A stretch of 64,000 nt of DNA from Actinoplanes sp. N902-109 (GTDB lineage: Bacteria > Actinomycetota > Actinomycetes > Mycobacteriales > Micromonosporaceae): assembly GCF_000389965.1 (NCBI RefSeq), contig NC_021191.1, forward strand, positions 1,923,501-1,987,500. Direction: 5' to 3'. Shown piece after piece: positions 34,779 to 43,558 of the stretch. Under the pieces are notes generated by a model. It saw nothing but the letters and a program-made list of their open reading frames with translations, searched no databases and was not told where the DNA came from. Each line of letters starts with the position of its first letter. The stretch's first letter is position 1. The position numbers and the translations under genes were made by a program.

Positions 34779-35420
34779 CTAGCGGCGACGTTCTTGTGTC
34801 GCGGAACCGGAGGGGAAGAGGTCGGAATGCTCCGAGATGGCTTTCTCGAGCGTCCTCATCGGTTCGTCCACCATGGCGTCCTTCTCGCCGACGCTGATGT
34901 TGTACAGCACTCGCGACACGCTCTTGTTGACGAGGTAACCGACAAGGCGCTCGGTGACCGGCACCATGATGCCGAGCAGTTCGCCCGCATGGGTCACCGC
35001 CAGAAGCTCGTTGTTGTTCCCCGCCGTTTCCACCGCGGCGGCGGACAGATCACCTACGCGCAGGCTGTGAATCGGCGGGATGTCGCTGTCCTCGGTCGGT
35101 ATGGCGCCCAGGGATGTGAGCATTCTGGGCAGCACCCGGTCCGTCATGCGGTCGCGTTCAGGTGGTGGGGCATCGTCCTCGCCGAGTGCGTCCTCCAGGG
35201 TTGCCAACGGCGCGCCACTCGCCATGGCGCGTTCGCCCTCGGTCACGCTCTGCAGAACCCGGGACCAATTGTCCTCGATGACATGCTCCACCCACTTCTG
35301 CGAGATGGGGATCATGACCCCCACCAGCCGCCGGGCCTTCAGGACTCCCACAAGTTCGCCGGACTGTGCCGACTGCCGCAAATCCTCGCCCCGAACATTT
35401 CGGATGTTCACGAGTCTCAT
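34779..35420 (-). CDS. Internally duplicated protein with Phd/YefM-like repeats
   Basis: A 213-residue protein made of two homologous halves. The first (VGVLKARRLVGVMIPIS, then VEHVIEDNWSRVLQSVTEGE) aligns with the second (LAVTHAGELLGIMVPVT, then VGYLVNKSVSRVLYNISVGE). Each half begins like a Phd/YefM antitoxin (an RNVRGEDLRQSAQSGELVGV motif that matches the strand-helix-GE-V pattern), followed by an extra helical segment. ATG 35420 is preceded by AAGGGG. A 10-bp-periodic GTCGAC array lies just upstream, as expected for an autoregulating DNA-binding antitoxin. Function is inferred, not known. Confidence 0.6.
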   Translation of the reverse strand: MRLVNIRNVRGEDLRQSAQSGELVGVLKARRLVGVMIPISQKWVEHVIEDNWSRVLQSVTEGERAMASGAPLATLEDALGEDDAPPPERDRMTDRVLPRMLTSLGAIPTEDSDIPPIHSLRVGDLSAAAVETAGNNNELLAVTHAGELLGIMVPVTERLVGYLVNKSVSRVLYNISVGEKDAMVDEPMRTLEKAISEHSDLFPSGSATQERRR

Positions 35421-35463
35421 CGCATGCCCCTTCGCTGTCGTCCCTGGATCCAGCATAGGGCTG

Positions 35464-35504
35464 TTGTCGACGCTTGTCGACGGCTGTCGACGGCTGTCGA
35501 CAAC
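35464..35504 (-). promoter_or_regulatory. Four GTCGAC sites at exact 10-bp spacing (candidate operator)
   Basis: The palindrome GTCGAC occurs at 35466, 35476, 35486 and 35496, one DNA turn apart, within TGTCGACGSC-type repeats bounded by TTGTCGAC and GTCGACAA. The tract is 46-84 bases upstream of the duplicated Phd-like gene and overlaps the expected -35 position for a TATGCT -10 box on the minus strand (35452-35457). This arrangement suits cooperative binding on one DNA face. The following bases 35505-35760 show nothing else. Confidence 0.6.
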
Positions 35505-35760
35505 TGCACACAGCGCTGCGATGGACAGCGTTCATGCAGCTGGGAACGTTTATGTCGAGATCCGGCCGGGGTGCAGGCAGGGGCATGGCGTCGCACGTCC
35601 GGGTCGGGATTGGCATTGCCGCGCACCCAAGCGACCGAATCACTTGACCTGATGCGGGCTGTTCGGCCGACCGGCTGGCGACCATCGGCCGGTCAAGATG
35701 CCGGCCTGCATGACCGGGTCCGCGCTGAGCACCGCCACATGTGCTCGGGCTGGTCCGGGG

Positions 35761-36176
<416 letters not shown>

Positions 36177-36253
36177 CAACGGTCATCCTACAGCCGGGGC
36201 CGGAGCGCCACGGCGCGGCAGGGCTGGCCGCGGCGCTCCGGGGGGAGGAAGGC

Positions 36254-37030
36254 TCAGGAGCGGGCGCGCTGGCCGGGGATGTCGCGTTTGCCGGGGACCG
36301 CGCAGAACTCGTTGCCTTCGGGGTCGGCCAGCAGCCAGTGGCCGTCGCTGATGTCGCAGGGCATCGGTTCGAACGGGCGGCGCAGGACGGTCGCGCCGAG
36401 TTTGACGAGTTCCAGCGGGTCGGGGTCGCGCAGGTTGAGGTGCCAGTGCATGCGGTTGGGGCCGGTCCGGGGCTCGGGCACCGGGTCGAAGGTCATGTAG
36501 TCCCAGGGAAAGTCGGGGGCGCCCTTCACGGCTGCCGCCTCACCTTCGGGTTCGACGGAGCCGCCGAGCACCCGGCCCCACCAGAAGGCCAGCGCGTGGG
36601 CGTTGCCGCATTTGACGACGATTTCGAAGACCCCGGCGGGGCGGTCGTCGACGGCTGCGAACGTACAGAACTCGTTGCCCTCCGGGTCCTGGAGCACCCA
36701 CCAGGGGTCGTCGCCGGGCTCGCGCACCAGGGTGGCGCCCGCGTCGAGCAGCGGGGCGGGGTCGGGGCCGGGCAGGCGGACGTCGAAATGGACGCGGGCC
36801 GGGTCGTCGCCGATCGTCCGGGTGGGCAGCAGCCGGATCTTCTCGGCGTGGGCGCGCTGCGGTCCGGGGCTCAGCACCAGCCGGTCGGGGTGGAACGTTG
36901 CGGACGGCAGAATCCGTTGCCAGAACGCGGCGAGCCGGCGGGGGTCCCGGGCTTGCAGGGCCACACCGTCGAAGTGCGCCAGGGGTAAGACAAAATTAGA
37001 CAATTCCTCGTTCAGCACGGGTTGTTTCAT
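36254..37030 (-). CDS. VOC (glyoxalase-fold) protein with two domains
   Basis: A 258-residue protein made of two glyoxalase/bleomycin-resistance-type domains. The first spans residues ~20-125 (HFDGVALQARDPRRLAAFWQ, VHFDVRLPGPDPAPLLDAGA, WWVLQDPEGNEFCTF). The second spans ~135-250 (ALAFWWGRVLGGS, MHWHLNLRDPDPLELVKLGA, HWLLADPEGNEFCAVPG). The DPEGNEFC end of each domain carries the metal-ligand glutamate. The substrate is unknown; antibiotic or dioxygenase roles are possible. It is divergent from the MarR regulator 99 bases away, which might control it. Confidence 0.9.
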   Translation of the reverse strand: MKQPVLNEELSNFVLPLAHFDGVALQARDPRRLAAFWQRILPSATFHPDRLVLSPGPQRAHAEKIRLLPTRTIGDDPARVHFDVRLPGPDPAPLLDAGATLVREPGDDPWWVLQDPEGNEFCTFAAVDDRPAGVFEIVVKCGNAHALAFWWGRVLGGSVEPEGEAAAVKGAPDFPWDYMTFDPVPEPRTGPNRMHWHLNLRDPDPLELVKLGATVLRRPFEPMPCDISDGHWLLADPEGNEFCAVPGKRDIPGQRARS

Positions 37031-37129
37031 GAGATACCGCATGCCGTGTTCACCATGGCGGCAAACTCGCGTATTCGGGTGACGCATTCGCAGCAAACTT
37101 TCAGGAAGCGGGCCCTAGCATTACCGCTC

Positions 37130-37588
37130 ATGGACGATGAATCGGCGCTCGGCAGCATCGAGACTCAGGTCGCGATGCTGATCCGGCTGGGTGAGGCCAC
37201 CCGGCGCAGCTCGCCGCGACCGCATCGGGCGCTGGACCGGGCTGCCTACGTGATCCTGCGGTTGCTGCGCGAGTCCGGGCCGCAGAACATCTCCACCGTC
37301 GCGCAGCGGCTCAGCCTCGACGGTTCCACGGTGACGCGCCAGGTCAGCGCCATGCACCGGGAGGGGCTGGTGGAGCGCAGCCCCGATCCCGACGACGGGC
37401 GCGGCACCGTCATCGCCGCCACCAAGCGCGGGCTCGACCAGGTCGAGGCGGTCAGCAAGGCGCGCCGCGAGTTGTACGACACCATCCTCAAGGACTGGAA
37501 CGCCCAGGATCGCGCGGATCTCGCCGTCGCACTGGAACGGCTGACCCACGACATGGACGCCTACATGAAGGGCCGCGGCCCCAACTGA
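37130..37588 (+). CDS. MarR-family transcriptional regulator
   Basis: A 152-residue winged-helix regulator. The DNA-binding part reads ISTVAQRLSLDGSTVTRQVS followed by AMHREGLVERSPDPDDGRGT (wing), and flanking helices form the dimer interface (e.g. AYVILRLLRESGPQ). It would bind a palindrome and respond to a small phenolic or oxidant ligand. Divergent from the VOC gene; a terminator hairpin overlaps its stop codon. ATG 37130 gives the standard length. Confidence 0.92.
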   Translation: MDDESALGSIETQVAMLIRLGEATRRSSPRPHRALDRAAYVILRLLRESGPQNISTVAQRLSLDGSTVTRQVSAMHREGLVERSPDPDDGRGTVIAATKRGLDQVEAVSKARRELYDTILKDWNAQDRADLAVALERLTHDMDAYMKGRGPN

Positions 37589-37602
37589 TCCGGGGCCGCG
37601 GC
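37572..37602. terminator. Hairpin overlapping the marR stop, between convergent genes
   Basis: A perfect 11-bp stem (GCCGCGGCCCC, 37572-37582, with 37592-37602) encloses a 9-base loop that includes the marR stop codon. It lies 14 bases from the stop of the convergent symporter gene and can serve both transcripts. Confidence 0.75.
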
Positions 37603-37616
37603 ACGGGCAGGGCGGG

Positions 37617-39263
37617 TCAGGTCGAGGAGCCGATGGCGTCCGGCGTGGTTCGTTCCTGCTCCAGGCGCGGGTCGCCGGCGTCGGCGAAGTAGTCGTCGGT
37701 CGTCGTGCCGTCCGCGCCGTCCGGGGTCTTCGCCGCCCGCAGGACCAGCGTCACGATCACCGCGACCAGCAGGTTGACCGCCACGGCCACGAAGCCGACA
37801 TAGATGGTCCTCGGGGTGTCGAAACCGAAGTCGTTCAACGGGAACGCCGAACCGCCGAAGTGGGCGCGCTTGGTGGCCGCGTTGGGGATGTCGTAGAGCA
37901 TCCACATCCCCAGGCCCATGCCCGCGATCCAGCCGGCGATCAGACCGCCACGATGGAACCAGCGGGTGAACAGGCCCAGCGCCACCGACGGTGCCGTCTG
38001 CAGGATGATGACGCCACCGATGAGCTGCAGGTCGATGGAGAACTGCGGGTCGAGGAAGATGATGCAGGCAACCGCGCCCACCTTGACCAGCAGCGAGGTG
38101 ATCTTGGAGACCTTGGCCTCCTGCGCCGGGGTGGCGTCGCGCCGCAGGTATTCCTTGTAGATGTTGCGGGTGAACAGATTGGCTGCCGCGATCGACATGA
38201 TGGCCGCCGGCACCAGCGCGCCGATACCGATGGCCGCGAATGCGACCCCCGCGAACCAGGACGGGAATTGCTGATCGAACAGCAGCGGTACGACCGTGTT
38301 GCTGTCGACGCTGCCGGCCTTCGCGCCGGGCAGCGGTTTCACCCCGGCCGAGATGGCCATGTAACCGAGCAGGGCGATCAGGCCGAGCAGGAAACTGTAG
38401 GCGGGCAGCGCCGACATGTTCCGCTTGATGACGTTGCGGTTCTTGCTCGCCAGCACACCGGTGATGCTGTGCGGGTAGAGGAACAGCGCGAGCGCCGACC
38501 CCAGCGCCAGCGTGATGTATTGCAACTGGTTGTTGGCGTTGAGCGTGATGCCGTCGCCCGGTGCCGGTGAGGCCTGGAACTTGGCCTGCGCGTCGTCGAA
38601 GATGGAACCCCAGCCGCCCAGCTTGTACGGCAGGTACAGCACCGCCACCACGATGACGATGTAGATCAGCGTGTCCTTCACGAAAGCGATCAGCGCGGGT
38701 GCGCGCAGCCCCGATTGATACGTGTACGCCGCCAGGATCGCGAACGCGATGATGATCGGCAGATGCCGGGCGAGCGCGCTGTCACCGGTCACGCCCATCG
38801 TCTTGAGCACCGCTTCGATACCGATCAACTGCAGGGCGATGTACGGCATGGTCGCCACGATCCCGGTGATCGCGACGAGCAACGCCAGTGTGGGCGAACC
38901 GAACCGCGTCCGTACGAAATCGGCCGGGGTGACGAATCCGTGCCGGTGCGACACCGACCAGAGCCGGATCAGGACGAGGAAGAAAATCGGATAGACGATG
39001 ATCGTGTACGGAACGGCGAAGAACCCTGCCGCTCCCGCCCCGAAGATGAGCGCCGGCACCGCCACGAAGGTGTACGCGGTGTAGAGGTCACCGCCGACCA
39101 GGAACCAGGTGATCCAGCCGCCGAAGCTGCGCCCGCCGAGTCCCCATTCGTCCAGGTGTGCCATGTCCTTCGGGGCGCGCCACCGGGCGGCCACGAAACC
39201 CACTGCGGACACCAGCAGGAACAAAAACGTGAAGACGACGATCTCGGTGATGTGGTCGCTCAT
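37617..39263 (-). CDS. Sodium:solute symporter (SSF), monocarboxylate-type
   Basis: A 548-residue, 13-helix transporter. The segment WGLGGRSFGGWITWFLVGGD near the N-terminus and ITGVLASKNRNVIKRNMSAL in the middle are SSF hallmarks, and the sequence is close in pattern to the MctC/MctP monocarboxylate permeases (YTAYTFVAVPALIFGAGAAG). A small DUF3311 partner precedes it by 4 bases, an arrangement typical of this subgroup. Likely substrates are acetate, pyruvate or related short acids. Given the organofluorine locus about 2 kb away, fluoroacetate transport is an untested possibility. Confidence 0.9.
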   Translation of the reverse strand: MSDHITEIVVFTFLFLLVSAVGFVAARWRAPKDMAHLDEWGLGGRSFGGWITWFLVGGDLYTAYTFVAVPALIFGAGAAGFFAVPYTIIVYPIFFLVLIRLWSVSHRHGFVTPADFVRTRFGSPTLALLVAITGIVATMPYIALQLIGIEAVLKTMGVTGDSALARHLPIIIAFAILAAYTYQSGLRAPALIAFVKDTLIYIVIVVAVLYLPYKLGGWGSIFDDAQAKFQASPAPGDGITLNANNQLQYITLALGSALALFLYPHSITGVLASKNRNVIKRNMSALPAYSFLLGLIALLGYMAISAGVKPLPGAKAGSVDSNTVVPLLFDQQFPSWFAGVAFAAIGIGALVPAAIMSIAAANLFTRNIYKEYLRRDATPAQEAKVSKITSLLVKVGAVACIIFLDPQFSIDLQLIGGVIILQTAPSVALGLFTRWFHRGGLIAGWIAGMGLGMWMLYDIPNAATKRAHFGGSAFPLNDFGFDTPRTIYVGFVAVAVNLLVAVIVTLVLRAAKTPDGADGTTTDDYFADAGDPRLEQERTTPDAIGSST

Positions 39264-39267
39264 GGGA

Positions 39268-39474
39268 TCACCGCTTCCGGGTCATCTGAAAGACGACGCT
39301 TGTCGTGGCGACACCGACGAGGATGAAGGCGAACTGCAGCCAGTAGAACGCCGGGAAGCCCCAGAGCCGCGGGGAGTCGGCGTTGAACAGCGGCGTGATC
39401 AGGGGCAAGGCGATCGGGATGACCAGCAGCCAGTTCCACGGGCTGCGGTCGCTGCGGGGTTTCGGTTCCGTCAT
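39268..39474 (-). CDS. DUF3311 small membrane subunit of the symporter
   Basis: A 68-residue protein with two membrane helices (WNWLLVIPIALPLITPLFNA and FPAFYWLQFAFILVGVATTS), matching DUF3311 proteins that accompany SSF symporters of the monocarboxylate group. ATG 39474 is preceded by GGGAGG 8 bases upstream. It ends four bases before the symporter start, so the pair is translated together; the small subunit probably stabilises the transporter. Confidence 0.9.
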   Translation of the reverse strand: MTEPKPRSDRSPWNWLLVIPIALPLITPLFNADSPRLWGFPAFYWLQFAFILVGVATTSVVFQMTRKR

Positions 39475-39556
39475 GGCAATAACCTCCCAGTGGCCGCACG
39501 TTACCGAGAGGTTTCCGGCCGGGGTGTCCCGCTCTTGATCCGGTTGCGCCGAGCGG

Positions 39557-39590
39557 CAAGGGCGGTGCGCCGAACGGCACACCGCCCTTG
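39557..39590 (-). terminator. Terminator of the chitinase gene
   Basis: A perfect 11-bp stem (CAAGGGCGGTG, 39557-39567, with 39580-39590) and a 12-base loop lie 6 bases beyond the chitinase stop on the minus strand. Confidence 0.8.
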
Positions 39591-39596
39591 CGAGGT

Positions 39597-40853
39597 TCAC
39601 AAACCGGCAGCTACCGCACGGGTCAGCGACGCCTGCGCGTCATCGCCGTCGAGCGACCACATCATCGCCCCGCCCAGCCGCTGGCTGCGGATCCACGCCG
39701 TCTTCTGCGAGATCTGCGCAGGATCGTCGTAGGTCCAGAACGTCGTGCCGTCGAACAGGTACGAGAAGCCGGCCCGCCAGTCCCGGTGCGCGGTGTACCC
39801 CTGGGCCGGCAACGTCTTGAGCACCTTGTAGTCCTCGGTGCCCACCGCGAAGGTGCCCGGCGCCCCACCGGTCGCGGGCTGAAACAACCCCGACGTGCCG
39901 GTCCAGCCCTGCCCGTAGTAGGGGATGCCCAGGACCAGTTGCGACGACGGCGCCCCGCGGCTGCGCCACGCCGTGATGGCGTTCTCGAGCGAGAAGTCGG
40001 GGCTGTCCGGTGCGCCGGCCGGCACCCGGATCGCCGACTGCTGGTTGGTGCGCGTCTCCCACGAGCCGTGGAAGTCGTACCCCTGCACCGTACCGAAATC
40101 GAGGTATTTGAAGATCCTGCGGGCCTCGAACCCGGCATCCATCTTGGCCGGCGCGGCCGGCAGGAAAGCAGTCAGGTCGTAGCGCTTGTGCGTCCTGCGC
40201 GACAGAGCATCGAGCTGCTTGCGGAACTCCGCGGTCAGCAGCGTGAAATTGTGCTTGTCCTCGGGCCGGACGACATTGCCCGCGTCACCGTCCGAACCGG
40301 GCCATTCCCAGTCGAGGTCGACCCCGTCGAAAATGCCCTGCGCCACGCCGGCCGACAACCCCGGCAGATTGCCCTTGATCCACAGGTCCACACACGAACT
40401 CACCAGCTTCTTGCGCGAGGCATCGGTGAGCGCGGCGTCGGAGAAATAGCTGGACCCGCTCCATCCGCCCAACGAGATGAGCACCCGCAGACCGGGGTGC
40501 TTACGCTTGAGTTCGGCCAGCTGATGGAGGTTCCCGGCGAACGGCTGGTCCGCGGTGTCCGCGACCCCGTCCACACTCAGCGCGGCGGAGAACGGCGTCT
40601 GCCAGTCCGCCCACGGATCGGCCGAATCGCAGACCCCGGCCGCGGTGACCGGCCCGAAAGCGTAATTGAGGTGGGTCAGCCGGCTGGCCGCACCGGACTT
40701 GTCCACCTTGGCCAGCTGGAAGTCGCGGCCATAGATTCCCCACTGCGTGAAGTACCCGACCTTGACGTAACGATCCTTGCTATGAGCCTCGGCGGGCGCG
40801 GCGGCAGCAGTGACGCCGATCAGCGCCGCGACAACGGCGGGAAGGATGCGCAT
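39597..40853 (-). CDS. Secreted chitinase (GH18)
   Basis: A 418-residue secreted enzyme that hydrolyses chitin. After a signal peptide (MRILPAVVAALIGVTAAAAP, cleavage near AEA) comes a GH18 barrel with YVKVGYFTQWGIYGRDFQL, LRVLISLGGWSGSSYFSDAA and the catalytic DGVDLDWEWP (DxxDxDxE, E near residue 180). The chitinase insertion domain is represented by LVLGIPYYGQGWTGTSGLFQ; the barrel ends with GGAMMWSLDGDD. There is no separate binding domain. A short palindrome in the promoter region is listed separately. Confidence 0.95.
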   Translation of the reverse strand: MRILPAVVAALIGVTAAAAPAEAHSKDRYVKVGYFTQWGIYGRDFQLAKVDKSGAASRLTHLNYAFGPVTAAGVCDSADPWADWQTPFSAALSVDGVADTADQPFAGNLHQLAELKRKHPGLRVLISLGGWSGSSYFSDAALTDASRKKLVSSCVDLWIKGNLPGLSAGVAQGIFDGVDLDWEWPGSDGDAGNVVRPEDKHNFTLLTAEFRKQLDALSRRTHKRYDLTAFLPAAPAKMDAGFEARRIFKYLDFGTVQGYDFHGSWETRTNQQSAIRVPAGAPDSPDFSLENAITAWRSRGAPSSQLVLGIPYYGQGWTGTSGLFQPATGGAPGTFAVGTEDYKVLKTLPAQGYTAHRDWRAGFSYLFDGTTFWTYDDPAQISQKTAWIRSQRLGGAMMWSLDGDDAQASLTRAVAAGL

Positions 40854-40877
40854 GAGCCCTCCAGGGGCAAAGCGTAA

Positions 40878-40889
40878 AGAAACTTTCCT
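40878..40889. promoter_or_regulatory. GAAAC/TTTC-type palindrome upstream of the chitinase
   Basis: AGAAACTTTCCT is an imperfect palindrome centred on GAAA-C-TTTC, 25 bases before the chitinase ATG on the minus strand. Similar GAAAGTTTC motifs occur upstream of hydrolase genes in related actinobacteria as I recall; no DasR-like site is seen. A role in polysaccharide control is plausible but unproven. Confidence 0.4.
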
Positions 40890-40955
40890 GATTCGCAGAA
40901 GCTAAGCGCGCCACCCGGCGCAGTCAAGACAGGATGCGTCGACCGTCAGGTGGCG

Positions 40956-41672
40956 TCACGGGCGGCCGATGGCCCGGTCGAGGTCCTCGATCAGGTCGCG
41001 CGGGGGGTTCGGGTCGAGCCGGTGCCACAGGTCCCGGCCCAGGTGCCACGCTGCCCGCACGTCCTCGTGGGTACGGTCGAAGCGCGCCACGAGCGCGAGG
41101 TCCAGCTCCGCCTCCGCCTGCCGGGACGGGGTCAGCCAGTGCCCGGTGCGGCCGGACGCCAGCCGGGCCATCCACAGCAGGTGCCGCTGGGCGTGGGCCA
41201 GGGCGTCCCGCCGGCGCAGCGTCTCACCCCGCCGGCCGACGTGGTGGGCCAGCAGCAGCCAGTTGGCGAAGCGACCGCAGATGTCGGCGGACATGTCGAT
41301 CGGGGCGGCCGGCTGGGGCAGGGCGGCGCGGCGGTCGACGAGGGGAACCACCGGGGCGGCCGGCCAGGCGGCCACCGCTGCCATGTCCGCCGTCCCGGCG
41401 AAGTGGAATTCGCCCCGGATCAGGCCCGGGAAGATGGCGACGTGCGCGCCGAACTCGTTGAGCAGCACGTACCGGGCCGGGGACACGCGGTTGATCCAGG
41501 CGGCCGGGTCGGGCTGCGGCCGGGCGAAGAACAGCCAGAACTCGATGTCGCTGTGCTCGTCCGCGGTGCCCTGCGCGAACGAGCCGTACATCAGCGCCGC
41601 GTCCAGCGCCGGGTCCTCCAGGCAGGCCTGCCGGACCTTGTCGATCAGTTCCCGTTGCGGTCCGTCATGCAC
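40956..41672 (-). CDS. Lincosamide nucleotidyltransferase-like protein (Lnu(F)/LinF family)
   Basis: A 238-residue nucleotidyltransferase. The N-terminal catalytic motif is DAALMYGSFAQGTADEHSDI followed by EFWLFF, which matches Lnu(F)/LinF closely (GSFAQGTAD, then SDIEFWLF), as does RYVLLNEFGAHVAIFPGLIR with GEFHF. The C-terminal helical part (CGRFANWLLLAHHVGRRGET and HWLTPSRQAEAELDLAL) is also collinear with that family. Lnu enzymes add AMP to a lincosamide hydroxyl and inactivate it. The gene starts at GTG 41672, only 20 bases after the fluorothreonine transaldolase stop, so it sits in the fluorine operon. Its true substrate is unknown; resistance to lincosamides is only one possibility. 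Confidence 0.85.
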   Translation of the reverse strand: MHDGPQRELIDKVRQACLEDPALDAALMYGSFAQGTADEHSDIEFWLFFARPQPDPAAWINRVSPARYVLLNEFGAHVAIFPGLIRGEFHFAGTADMAAVAAWPAAPVVPLVDRRAALPQPAAPIDMSADICGRFANWLLLAHHVGRRGETLRRRDALAHAQRHLLWMARLASGRTGHWLTPSRQAEAELDLALVARFDRTHEDVRAAWHLGRDLWHRLDPNPPRDLIEDLDRAIGRP

Positions 41673-41692
41673 AACGGGACAGCGTAGGCGCG

Positions 41693-43558
41693 TCAGGAGT
41701 GCGCTGCATGCAGCGCTGTGGTGACCTTCTTCAGCATCTCGCTGCCCTCCTCCAGCGATGCGCTCCAGAAGACGAGCCCGTGCCGCCGTACGTAGATGAT
41801 CTGGCTCTGCAGCGCGGCCTTGGCGACCGCCTCGGCCAGCGGGATGCTGCCGTACTCCTTGGGCGGGATGACCAGGACGTCGATCAGGCCGAGCTCGTCG
41901 TCGTCCGGGATGTAGTGGTTGTGCACGACGAACGCGGCGTCGACGGTGGTGCGCATCAGGTAGTGCATGTACGACTCGGCCGACGGCGTTCCGGTGCCGC
42001 GGCACTGCAGGGTGGTACCGGTGCAGTCCTGCAGCTCGACGAAGTCGGCCGGGGTCAGATCCTTGATGTACGACCCGGTGGCGGTGACGAACGTGCTGCC
42101 GTCGCGCTGGAAGCTGATGTTGCCGGCGGAGTCCGTCTGGTGCTCGAAGACACCGGCGAGCTGGCCCAGGTAGCGGGCACCCTCGTAGGCCGGGCGGTCG
42201 ATGTCGAGGGCTTCGCGGCGCAGCATGATGTCCGCCCAGCGCCGCGCCGGGAGCTGGCCGGCCGGTGCGTGCCCGGTCTCCGGTGCCGGCTGCTGCGCGG
42301 CAGCGGTCGTGGGCTCGCAATATTTGATCTCGGTGCGGGTGGCCAGCAGGTCCTTGACGCCGCGGGCGATGGGCTCGGGATCCGCGTCCCGCAGCAGCAG
42401 CGCGGCCAGCCAGTCGGCGATCAGGTCGAAGTCGGCGTTGGTGAAGCCGCGGCGGACGACCTCCTGCACGCCCAGGCGCATCGTGTCGGTCTGCTCGAAG
42501 GCCACCGAGCGGTTGACCGCGATGCCCGCCCGCAGGATCCGCTCCAGCAGCGCCGGGCCGGCCCCGAGCGGGCGGTTGTCGACGAAGAACATGTGGTTGC
42601 GGGTGAAGCCACGGTCGGCCGCGATGATCGGCACACCGCGGTCGTGCAGGGCGGACGCGAGGTAGCGGGAACTCTCCACGACCCTGCTCGCGTACTCCCG
42701 GCCGTACGTGTACATCTCGTGCAAGGCGATGAACAACGCCAGCGCGGACGCGGTGTGCTGGCTGCTGACCAGCCCGTTGGACATCGTGTAGCTGATCCGC
42801 TCCATCAGGCCCCGGCTGCGGCCGAGGATGATGCCCTTCTGCGGGCCGAACATCGTCTTGTGCGTGTTGGCCTGCAGGATGTCGGCGCCCTCACCGAGTG
42901 GGTCCTGGAACTGCCCGCCGGCGATCAGACCGAGCGTGTGCGATGCGTCGTACACCAGGGGAACCGGTCCGCAGATCTCCTTGAGCTCGGCCACCGGGAA
43001 CGGGAAGAGGTAGTTCATCGCGTCCAGGAACAACAGCTTGGGTCGTTCCCGCTGGAAGATCTCACGGGTCCGGTCCAGGTCGATCTCGGAGATGTCGCGA
43101 TAGGCGTACGTGCAGCTGTTACGCCCGAACGTGCGGCAGATCAGCTCGGTGAGGAAATGGCCACCGTCCTTGGTGGAGATCCGCATGATCTTGTCGCCGG
43201 GCTGGGACAGCGCCGCGAAGGTGGTCTGCATCGCGTGAATGCCCGACAGGCAGCGGAACTCGGCGTACTCGGCGCCGAACAGTTGACGGCAGACCTCGGT
43301 CGCGGACGCCTCGATCGCGTTGATCCCGTTCATCCCGCGATAGAGGAAGTTGTTGAGCCGGGACGGCGAATCCTCGCGCATCTCGAGATGCTCGAGCAGA
43401 TACCGGTTCACCAGCGGGCTGGACAACACCTGCTGCGCGGCGGGGGACAGCAGCGTCTCATTGGCCGTCAGGTGCAGCACAGTGCCCGACTCGGACTCCT
43501 CCTGTTCGATCAACCGGGCGACTCGGTTCAGCGTCATGATCGGCTGTGGCATCGACAT
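41693..43558 (-). CDS. 4-Fluorothreonine transaldolase (PLP domain fused to class II aldolase-like domain)
   Basis: This 621-residue two-domain enzyme would combine fluoroacetaldehyde with L-threonine to give 4-fluorothreonine and acetaldehyde. Residues ~1-400 are a serine hydroxymethyltransferase-like PLP domain: LHLTANETLLSPAAQQVLSS, LFGAEYAEFRCLSGIHAMQT, PLVYDASHTLGLIAGGQF and ILQANTHKTMFGPQKGIIL (with THK the PLP lysine). Residues ~430-621 are a class II aldolase/epimerase-like domain with VVHNHYIPDDDELGLIDVLV, possibly binding a metal through its histidines. The same fusion is known from Streptomyces cattleya and MA37. ATG 43558 follows GGGAGG. The Lnu-like gene lies just downstream. Confidence 0.93.
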   Translation of the reverse strand: MSMPQPIMTLNRVARLIEQEESESGTVLHLTANETLLSPAAQQVLSSPLVNRYLLEHLEMREDSPSRLNNFLYRGMNGINAIEASATEVCRQLFGAEYAEFRCLSGIHAMQTTFAALSQPGDKIMRISTKDGGHFLTELICRTFGRNSCTYAYRDISEIDLDRTREIFQRERPKLLFLDAMNYLFPFPVAELKEICGPVPLVYDASHTLGLIAGGQFQDPLGEGADILQANTHKTMFGPQKGIILGRSRGLMERISYTMSNGLVSSQHTASALALFIALHEMYTYGREYASRVVESSRYLASALHDRGVPIIAADRGFTRNHMFFVDNRPLGAGPALLERILRAGIAVNRSVAFEQTDTMRLGVQEVVRRGFTNADFDLIADWLAALLLRDADPEPIARGVKDLLATRTEIKYCEPTTAAAQQPAPETGHAPAGQLPARRWADIMLRREALDIDRPAYEGARYLGQLAGVFEHQTDSAGNISFQRDGSTFVTATGSYIKDLTPADFVELQDCTGTTLQCRGTGTPSAESYMHYLMRTTVDAAFVVHNHYIPDDDELGLIDVLVIPPKEYGSIPLAEAVAKAALQSQIIYVRRHGLVFWSASLEEGSEMLKKVTTALHAAHS

